The translations under genes and the position numbers were made by a program. This document shows positions 54,431 to 64,000 of a stretch of 64,000 bases of DNA, piece by piece (within the stretch, counting starts at the first letter, position 1; each line of letters starts with the position of its first letter). The notes below the pieces were generated by a model. That model saw only the letters and a program-made list of their open reading frames with translations. It did not search any database and had not been told where the DNA came from. This stretch comes from Calendula officinalis (Eukaryota > Streptophyta > Magnoliopsida > Asterales > Asteraceae), in the NCBI GenBank assembly GCA_963853835.1, contig OY970830.1, positions 44,767,966-44,831,965 of the forward strand, written 5' to 3'.

Positions 54431-56441
54431 TCCTTGAACCATTATAACTACTAGCTATGACCAATAGCCTATAGATATCCATTTTACAAGTAATAGGTGT
54501 CCATAAGCCATAACCATGGTCCTTGAAACATTACAACCACTAGATGTCCATAAATGATACTGACGGCCCTTGAACCATTATAACTACTAGCCATGTCCAA
54601 TAGCTTACAGATATCCATTTTACAAGTAATAGGTGTCCATAACTCATAACCATGGTTCTTGAACCATTATAACCACTAGATGTCCATAACTGATACTGAT
54701 GGCCCATTATAACTAGTAGCCATGACCAATAGCCTATAGATATCCATTTTACAAGTAATAGGTGTCCATAACCCATAGCCAAGGCCATTGAACCATTATA
54801 ACCACTACATGTCCATAACTCATATCGATGGCCCTTGAACCATTATAACTACTAGCTATGACCAATAACCTATAGATATCCATTTTACAAGTAATAGGTG
54901 TCCATAACCCATAACCAAGGCCATTAAACCATTATAACCACTACATGTCCATAACTCATATCGATGGCCCTTGATCCATTATAACTACTAGCCATGACCA
55001 ATAGCATACACATATCCATTTTACAAGTAATAGGTGTCCATAACCCATAACCATGGCCCTTGAACCATTATAACCACTAGATGTCCATAACTCATACCGA
55101 TGGCCCTTGAACCATTATAACTACTAGCATGACCAATAGCCTATACATATCCATTTTACAAGTAATAGGTGTCCATAACCCATATCCTTGGGCTTTGAAC
55201 CATTATAACCACTAGATGTCCATAACTCATACCGATGGACCTTGAACCATTATTACTACTAGCCATTATTAATAGCCTATCGATATCCATTTTACAAGTA
55301 ATAGGTGTCCGTAACCCATAACCATGGCCCTTGAACCATTATAACCACTAGATGTACATAACTCATACCGCTGGCCCTTGAACCATTATAACTACTAGCC
55401 ATGACCAATAGCCTATAGATATGCATTATACAAGTAATAGGTGTCCAGAACCCATAACCATGGCCATTGAACCATTATAACCACTACATGTCCATAACTC
55501 ATATCGATGGCCCTTGAACCATTATAACTACTAGCCATGACCAATAGCCTAGACATATCGATTTTACAAGTAATAGGTGTCCATAACTCATAATCATTGC
55601 CCTTGAACTATTATAACCGATAGATGTCCATAACTCATTGCGATGGCCCTTGAACCATTATAACTACTAGCATGACCAATAGCCTATAGATATGCATTTT
55701 ACAAGTAATAGGTGTCCATAACCCATAACCAAGGCCATTGAACCATTATAACCACTACATGTCCATAACTCATATCGATGGCCCTAGAACCATTATAACT
55801 ACTAGCCATGACCAACTGCCTACACATATCCATTTTACAAGTAATAGGTGTCCATAACCCATAACCATGGCCCTTGAATCATTATAGCCACTAGATGTCC
55901 ATAACTCATACCGATGGCCCTTGAACCATTATAACTACTAGCATGACCAATAGCCTATACATATCCATTTTACAAGTAATAGGTGTCCATAACCCATAAC
56001 CATGGCCCTTGAACCATTATAACCACTACATGTCCATAAGTCATATCGATGGCCCTTGAACCATTATAACTACTAGCCATGACCAATAGCCTATAGATAT
56101 CCATTTTACAAGTAATAGGTGTCCATGACCCATAACCATGGTCCTTGAACCATTATAACCACTAGATGTCCATAACTGATAATGATGGCCTTTGAACCAT
56201 TATAACTACTAGCCATGACCAATAGCCTCTAGATATCCATTTTACAAGTAATAGGTGTTCATAACCCATAACCATGGTTCATGAACCATTATAACCACTA
56301 GATGTCCATAACTGATACTGATGGCCTTTGAACAATTATAACTACTAGCCATGACCAATAGCCTTTAGATATCCATTTTACAAGTAATAGGTGTCCATAA
56401 CCCATAACCATGGCCCTTGTATCATTATAACTACTAGCCAT

Positions 56442-58778
56442 GAGCAATAGCCTATAGATATGCATTTTACAACTAATAGGTGTCCATAACCCATAACCAA
56501 TGCCATTGAACCATTATAACCACTACATGTCCATAACTCATATCGATGGTCCTTGAACCATTATAACTACTAGCTATGACCAATAGCCTATAGATATCCA
56601 TTTTACAAGTAATAGGTGTCCATAACCCATAACCATGGTCCTTGAAACATTTCAACCACTAGATGTCCATAAATGATACTGACGGCCCTTGAACCATTAT
56701 AACTACTAGCCATGTCCAATAGCTTACAGATATCCATTTTACAAGTAATAGGTGTCCATAACTCATAACCATGGTTCTTGAACCATTATAACCACTAGAT
56801 GTCCATAACTGATACTGGTGGCCCATTACAACTAGTAGCCATGACCAATAGCCTATAGATATCCATTTTACAAGTAATAGGTGTCCATAACCCATAACCA
56901 AGTCCATTGAACCATTATAACCACTACATGTCCATAACTCATATCGATGGCCCTTGAACCATTATAACTACTAGCTATGACCAATAGCTTATAGATATCC
57001 ATTTTACAAGTAAGAGGTGTCCATAACCCATAACCATGGTCCTTGAAACATTACAACCACTAGATGTCCATAAATGATACTGACGGCCCTTGAACCATTA
57101 TAACTACTAGCCATGTCCAATAGCTTACAGATATCCATTTTACAAGTAATAGGTGTCCATAACTCATAACCATGGTTCTTGAACCATTATAACCACTAGA
57201 TGTCCATAATTGATACTGATGGCCCATTATAACTAGTAGCCATGACCAATAGCCTATAGATATCCATTTTACAAGTAATAGGTGTCCATAACCCATAACC
57301 AAGGCCATTGAACCATTATAACCACTACATGTCCATAACTCATATCATTGGCCCTTGAACCATTAAAACTACTAGCTACGACCAATAGCCTATAGATATC
57401 CATTTTACAAGTAATAGGTGTCCAGAACCCATAACCATGGTCCTTGAAACATTACAACCACTAGATGTCCATAAATGATACTGACGGCCCTTGAACCATT
57501 ATAACTACTAGCCATGTTCAATAGCTTACAGATATCCATTTTACAAGCAATAGGTGTCCATAACCCATAACCATGGTTCTTGAACCATTATAACCACTAG
57601 ATGTCCATAACTGATACTAATGGCCTTTGAACAATTATAACTACTAGCCATGACCAATAGCCTCTAGATATACATTTTACAAGTAATAGGTGTCCATAAC
57701 CCATAACCATAGCCCTTGTACCATTATAACTACTAGCAATGACCAATAGCCTATACATATCCATTTTACAAGTAATAGGTGCCCATAACCCATAACCATG
57801 GCCCTTGAACCATTATAACCACTAGATGTCCATAACTCATACCGATGGCCCTTGATCCATTATTAATACTAGCCATGACCAATAGCCTATCGATATCCAT
57901 TTTACAAGTAACAGGTGTCCATAACCCATAACCATGGCCCTTGAACCATTATAACCACTAGATGTCCATAACTCATACCGATGGCCTTTGAACCATTTTA
58001 ACTACTAGCATGACCAATAGCCTATGGATATGCATTTTACAAGTAATAGGTGTCCAAAACCCATAACGAAGGCCATTGAACCATTATAACCACTACATGT
58101 CCATTACTCATATCGATGGCCCTTGAACCATTATAACTACTAGCCATGACCAATAGCCTAGACATATCGATTTTACAAGTAATAGGTGTCCATAACCCAT
58201 AATCATTGCCCTTGAACTATTATAACCGATAGACGTCCATAACTCATAGCGATGGCCCCTGAACCATTATAACTACTAGCATGACCAATAGCCTATAGAT
58301 ATTCATTTTACAAGTAATAGGTGTCCATAACCCATAACCAAGGCCATTGAACCATTATAACCACTACATGTCCATAACTCATATCGATGGCCCTAGAACC
58401 ATTATAACTACTAGCCATGAGCAACTGCCTACACATATCCATTTTACAAGTAATAGGTGTCCATAACCCATAACCATGGCCCTTGAATCATTATAGCCAC
58501 TAGATGTCCATAACTCATACCGATGGCCCTTGAACCATTATAACTACTAGCATGACCAATAGCCTATACATATCCATTTTACAAGTAATAGGTGTCCATA
58601 ACCCATATCCATGGGCTTTGAACCATTATGACCACTAGATGTCCATAACTCATACCGATGGCCCTTGAACCATTATTACTATTAGCCATTACCAATAGCC
58701 TAATGATATCCATTTTACAAGTAATAGGTGTCCATAACCCATAACCATGGCCCTTGTATAATTATAACTACTAGCCAT
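56442..58778 (+). repeat. 2337-bp higher-order unit, copy 1
   Basis: Landmark GAGCAATAGCC lies at 56442, 58779 and 61116, exactly 2337 bp apart each time. The unit is not a whole number of 136-bp monomers, because several monomers carry small losses (CCCATTACAACTAGTAGCC, for example). Copies 1 and 2 look nearly identical. Confidence 0.75.
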
Positions 58779-61115
58779 GAGCAATAGCCTATAGATATGC
58801 ATTTTACAACTAATAGGTGTCCATAACCCATAACCAATGCCATTGAACCATTATAACCACTACATGTCCATAACTCATATCGATGGTCCTTGAACCATTA
58901 TAACTACTAGCTATGACCAATAGCCTATAGATATCCATTTTACAAGTAATAGGTGTCCATAACCCATAACCATGGTCCTTGAAACATTTCAACCACTAGA
59001 TGTCCATAAATGATACTGACGGCCCTTGAACCATTATAACTACTAGCCATGTCCAATAGCTTACAGATATCCATTTTACAAGTAATAGGTGTCCATAACT
59101 CATAACCATGGTTCTTGAACCATTATAACCACTAGATGTCCATAACTGATACTGGTGGCCCATTACAACTAGTAGCCATGACCAATAGCCTATAGATATC
59201 CATTTTACAAGTAATAGGTGTCCATAACCCATAACCAAGTCCATTGAACCATTATAACCACTACATGTCCATAACTCATATCGATGGCCCTTGAACCATT
59301 ATAACTACTAGCTATGACCAATAGCTTATAGATATCCATTTTACAAGTAAGAGGTGTCCATAACCCATAACCATGGTCCTTGAAACATTACAACCACTAG
59401 ATGTCCATAAATGATACTGACGGCCCTTGAACCATTATAACTACTAGCCATGTCCAATAGCTTACAGATATCCATTTTACAAGTAATAGGTGTCCATAAC
59501 TCATAACCATGGTTCTTGAACCATTATAACCACTAGATGTCCATAATTCATACTGATGGCCCATTATAACTAGTAGCCATGACCAATAGCCTATAGATAT
59601 CCATTTTACAAGTAATAGGTGTCCATAACCCATAACCAAGGCCATTGAACCATTATAACCACTACATGTCCATAACTCATATCATTGGCCCTTGAACCAT
59701 TAAAACTACTAGCTACGACCAATAGCCTATAGATATCCATTTTACAAGTAATAGGTGTCCAGAACCCATAACCATGGTCCTTGAAACATTACAACCACTA
59801 GATGTCCATAAATGATACTGACGGCCCTTGAACCATTATAACTACTAGCCATGTTCAATAGCTTACAGATATCCATTTTACAAGCAATAGGTGTCCATAA
59901 CCCATAACCATGGTTCTTGAACCATTATAACCACTAGATGTCCATAACTGATACTAATGGCCTTTGAACAATTATAACTACTAGCCATGACCAATAGCCT
60001 CTAGATATACATTTTACAAGTAATAGGTGTCCATAACCCATAACCATAGCCCTTGTACCATTATAACTACTAACAATGACCAATAGCCTATACATATCCA
60101 TTTTACAAGTAATAGGTGCCCATAACCCATAACCATGGCCCTTGAACCATTATAACCACTAGATGTCCATAACTCATACCGATGGCCCTTGATCCATTAT
60201 TAATACTAGCCATGACCAATAGCCTATCGATATCCATTTTACAAGTAATAGGTGTCCATAACCCATAACCATGGCCCTTGAACCATTATAACCACTAGAT
60301 GTCCATAACTCATACCGATGGCCTTTGAACCATTTTAACTACTAGCATGACCAATAGCCTATAGATATGCATTTTACAAGTAATAGGTGTCCAAAACCCA
60401 TAACGAAGGCCATTGAACCATTATAACCACTACATGTCCATTACTCATATCGATGGCCCTTGAACCATTATAACTACTAGCCATGACCAATAGCCTAGAC
60501 ATATCGATTTTACAAGTAATAGGTGTCCATAACCCATAATCATTGCCCTTGAACTATTATAACCGATAGACGTCCATAACTCATAGCGATGGCCCTTGAA
60601 CCATTATAACTACTAGCATGACCAATAGCCTATAGATATTCATTTTACAAGTAATAGGTGTCCATAACCCATAACCAAGGCCATTGAACCATTATAACCA
60701 CTACATGTCCATAACTCATATCGATGGCCCTAGAACCATTATAACTACTAGCCATGACCAACTGCCTACACATATCCATTTTACAAGTAATAGGTGTCCA
60801 TAACCCATAACCATGGCCCTTGAATCATTATAGCCACTAGATGTCCATAACTCATACCGATGGCCCTTGAACCATTATAACTACTAGCATGACCAATAGC
60901 CTATACATATCCATTTTACAAGTAATAGGTGTCCATAACCCATATCCATGGGCTTTGAACCATTATGACCACTAGATGTCCATAACTCATACCGATGGCC
61001 CTTGAACCATTATTACTATTAGCCATTACCAATAGCCTAATGATATCCATTTTACAAGTAATAGGTGTCCATAACCCATAACCATGGCCCTTGTATCATT
61101 ATAACTACTAGCCAT
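58779..61115 (+). repeat. 2337-bp higher-order unit, copy 2
   Basis: This is the direct copy of 56442-58778 with a few substitutions, for example CTAACAATGACC near 60070 where copy 1 has CTAGCAATGACC. A third, incomplete copy follows at 61116-61765 and is cut by the array end. Confidence 0.75.
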
Positions 61116-61765
61116 GAGCAATAGCCTATAGATATGCATTTTACAACTAATAGGTGTCCATAACCCATAACCAATGCCATTGAACCATTATAACCACTAC
61201 ATGTCCATAACTCATATCGATGGTCCTTGAACCATTATAACTACTAGCTATGACCAATAGCCTATAGATATCCATTTTACAAGTAATAGGTGTCCATAAC
61301 CCATAACCATGGTCCTTGAAACATTTCAACCACTAGATGTCCATAAATGATACTGACGGCCCTTGAACCATTATAACTACTAGCCATGTCCAATAGCTTA
61401 CAGATATCCATTTTACAAGTAATAGGTGTCCATAACTCATAACCATGGTTCTTGAACCATTATAACCACTAGATGTCCATAACTGATACTGGTGGCCCAT
61501 TACAACTAGTAGCCATGACCAATAGCCTATAGATATCCATTTTAAAAGTAATAGGTGTCCATAACCCATAACCAAGTCCATTGAACCATTATAACCACTA
61601 CATGTCCATAACTCATATCGATGGCCCTTGAACCATTATAACTACTAGCTATGACCAATAGCTTATAGATATCCATTTTACAAGTAAGAGGTGTCCATAA
61701 CCCATAACCATGGTCCTTGAAACATTACAACCACTAGATGTCCATAAATGATACTGACGGCCCTT

Positions 61766-62640
61766 TGTCACACCCCGCTAAAGCGGAAACACGAGATACA
61801 ACAGCATAAGGTTTCATAGCATGAGGTAATAAACAACACCAACTACAACATTAATCAAAAGTAGTTCAAAAATTAAATTATTACAACCAAATTTGTTCCC
61901 AAAATTCACAATAGATAAAGTTGATGATAAAGGATTTTAAAATTTCTTGATGTTGATGTCGTCACACAAAATGCACCTACATGCCAACACTTACTTGTTT
62001 ATACCTGAAAAGCATGAGTTAAAAAGGTCAACTACAAAGAGTTGGTGAGTTCATAGGTTTTTGATGAACAAAAATTAAATTAGTATCCATAAGTTGTTAT
62101 TGTGAAACTTTTGTTCACAAGACATTAAGTAACTGGTTGCTCAAATATATTTTTAGCACAAGTGTAGAGTACGCTAGCAATTATCAGCCATGAGCCACTA
62201 CCAAACCATTCAGACAACGATGCCCCTAATGTAACCAGTCCTACCTCAGCGGTGAGCAATTTCTCACATGTGTAGAACCCAACTTTTAATTTTAGGAAAT
62301 GTGCACCCAAGGCCCGTCGACCTTAAGTGGGGATGTCCAAACCCTAATAGCGCTATCCACAAAACCGCAGGCCCCCGTTCGAGTTAATGGTAGTGTCACT
62401 AAATTTTAATTCCACGTTTCGGGGACTTACACTTTTTAACTCAAGCAATTGCATTTTAGCATACATAACATAGTGCACAAAAATTTAATTCAACAACAAC
62501 ATTTTTCAATCATAGAGCAACCATTAAAACTTTATAACATGCTTTTCACCCCAAAATATTTAAAAACAAAGTAAAAAGGGGCTATGATACTCACAGTGTG
62601 TAGCTGTATCCAACAATTTTCCGTTTGATGCTCAGTCCGA
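61766..62640 (+). other. Non-satellite junction sequence, possibly the start of an LTR element
   Basis: The satellite breaks off after CCCTT and new sequence starts TGTCACACCCCGCTAAAGCG. TG-initial ends followed by an ACACCCC-type phrase are common at the 5' end of plant Ty3/gypsy (Tekay-like) LTRs, and this phrase recurs, from memory, as a dispersed repeat in Asteraceae. No primer-binding site, matching second LTR or coding domain is visible in the window, so the identity is a suggestion only. The rest of this stretch has no open frame worth calling. Confidence 0.4.
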
Positions 62641-63334
62641 CTTAAATCCTTCCTATATTAATGGAATTGAATATTAGGCTATGTCTAACCTTAGGGATAA
62701 AATATTATTTAGCTATTATAACTTCATAAAATCTTAGACTTTCTATATACAGTATTTAAGGTTTATTCTAAGAATTTTCGTAAGGAAAATAGTGAACTTA
62801 TTGAGATGTACATTTTTATCAATTATAGTTATAAGTTTTTAATATTTATAGTCCTTTCTGTAATATATTAGTTTATATATATAATCCTACTTACTTTATA
62901 TATATAGATATGTTTAGTTTCACCTTTATTTATATGTTAATTTTTATCTTTCCTAAAAATGTATACTCATAAGTCTTATTCTTGTTGGTATGCACTTTAT
63001 ACTTATATGTTCATTTGAGTGTATATTTCTATTTTACATGTGTTATATTATAATTAACTTGTATATTGTAAAATATTATACTTTATGTGCTACATAGTCC
63101 AATATTTCTTAAAAGTCACTTTTCTCACATCTAAAGCTAAATGTTTGTTGCTGTCCAGATTTTTAGTCCACTTCCACAAGTTATTTTAATATCATAACAA
63201 ATGATTTAATTTACCAACTTTTTATATGTTATTATTTAGTGTCTTAGGGAACTTTTAGCATAACTTTCATTATTTTTGAAGTTGTATAACTATTTAAATT
63301 ATATTTTATAAATGTATGTATCAGTAACTTCAAA
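62641..63334. other. AT-rich intergenic sequence, nothing recognised
   Basis: Strongly AT-rich DNA with short TATATA and TTTATAT runs and stops in all frames. I see no gene, RNA or satellite unit here. It may belong to the same element as the preceding stretch. Confidence 0.6.
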
Positions 63335-63894
63335 TCAGTTTGCACACTGATTTTGTTTGACCTATTTGGGGTATCAAATATTCGAGTTTTTCTTTATATT
63401 TTATGGGGTTTTAAAGCTAACTCATTGAACTAAAGTTTAGAGAAAGAATCATTGCATTTGCATGCTTTATAAAGGAGTTATGATTACTTAAAGTTGCATG
63501 TAAAAATCTGCCACCACTCTTTTCAATGCACACTTACCTTTGCATGTTTGGTTGGGAGGTCAAATCTTTATGTTTTTCGATGAAACCAGCTGCATTTAAA
63601 AGATAACCCTTTAAATTAAATTCCAGAAGAAAAATCATGTATTTTAAAGGTTTTATGAAAGAGATATATCAGTTTAAATTCGAGTTTTATTCTGCTCAGC
63701 TAGTCTGTTTGCACATCTAACTTGTGGGTAGGGTTTCGTGGGTCAAAACTCAATATTTTGGCATGAAATTAAATGGGTTGAAAAGATAAGACATAAAACT
63801 AACTTTGAGAAAAAGAATCATGTATTTTAAATGGTTAAAACTCAAGATATGGCCGAATTAAGTACATGCATGCAATCTGCCAGATTTCAAAAAT
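63335..63894 (+). repeat. Diverged ~185-bp tandem repeat, three copies
   Basis: Three degenerate units share the same order of phrases. TTTGCACAC-like starts lie at 63335, 63524 and 63705, and AGAATCATG-like phrases at about 63446, 63631 and 63814, giving spacings of 181-189 bp. Each unit also has a GGTCAAA or GGTATCAAA phrase, and the first and third end at AATCTGCC. It is unrelated to the 136-bp satellite. Function unknown; it may be the inside of a retrotransposon LTR. Confidence 0.45.
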
Positions 63895-64000
63895 AAAAGT
63901 TTTGAAGGTTTTAAGTGTTCTAGCCATTTCTCTACATCCAATGGTTTAAATCGTTGCTTTTAACACTTATTTAGGATCATGCAAGATTATTTTTAGCTCA
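63895..64000. other. Window end, nothing recognised
   Basis: A short AT-rich stretch with no supported feature. Confidence 0.5.

Larger units (their letters stand above)
54431..61765 (+). repeat. 136-bp satellite array, segment IV (array end)
   Basis: Satellite resumes in phase after the LINE and runs to the array end. The monomers belong to the diverged set seen from 42 kb on. From about 56.4 kb it is organised in a 2337-bp higher-order period. It stops within subunit B, after GACGGCCCTT. No gene or insertion was seen inside. Confidence 0.95.

Noticed and set aside
587..61581. Minus-strand open frames of 60-82 codons inside the satellite (phrases such as SYGHL, VVIMVQG, LLVKWIS)
   Set aside because: They recur wherever the same monomer variants recur, have no start context or domain, and follow from the repeat lacking stops in one frame for a few hundred bases.
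62125..62310. 61-codon minus-strand frame in the array flank
   Set aside because: Short, no recognisable motif, in sequence that resembles a non-coding dispersed repeat.

Overview
The window is eukaryotic, almost certainly plant, DNA. Roughly 86% of it is one tandem satellite with a basic period of about 136 bp. The array holds one full-length L1-clade LINE retrotransposon and two identical copies of a 5'-truncated LINE tail. The last 2.2 kb is non-satellite, AT-rich DNA. The LINE carries a DUF4283 plus CCHC-knuckle ORF1, and an ORF2 with endonuclease, reverse transcriptase and zf-RVT domains. Its wording is closest, from memory, to LINE proteins abundant in Asteraceae (Anthemideae-type genomes such as Tanacetum or Artemisia). 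The family assignment is inference; no host gene is present to confirm it.

Layout: 1-34290 satellite; 34306-34789 truncated LINE tail (copy 1); 34805-38452 satellite; 38468-38951 truncated LINE tail (copy 2, identical as read); 38967-48295 satellite, more diverged after about 42 kb; 48311-54415 full-length LINE, 6.1 kb; 54431-61765 satellite with a 2337-bp higher-order period; 61766-64000 non-satellite DNA that starts with a TG-initial, LTR-like sequence. All satellite units and all LINE copies lie in the same orientation.

The 136-bp monomer appears to be a degenerate trimer of ~45-bp subunits (A 47, B 43, C 46 bp). Monomers are organised into higher-order blocks whose lengths (2037, 2172, 2337, 2578, 2850, 2985, 3392, 3520 bp) mostly differ by whole monomers, as unequal exchange would produce. 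The truncated LINE tail was captured inside such a block and duplicated with it (spacing 4162 bp).

The full-length LINE is nearly intact: ORF1 is open, ORF2 starts inside the ORF1 stop, and ORF2 is broken only by one in-frame TAG (51331) and a +2 shift in a 9-G run (53106-53114). Two independent insertions, from two diverged subfamilies, sit at exactly the same base of satellite subunit B, in the same orientation, with equivalent 15-bp target duplications. Both share a 3' tail with three hairpins whose stem substitutions all keep pairing. The element-satellite association and the structured tail are the most interesting features of the window. No protein-coding host gene, tRNA, rRNA or CRISPR was found.
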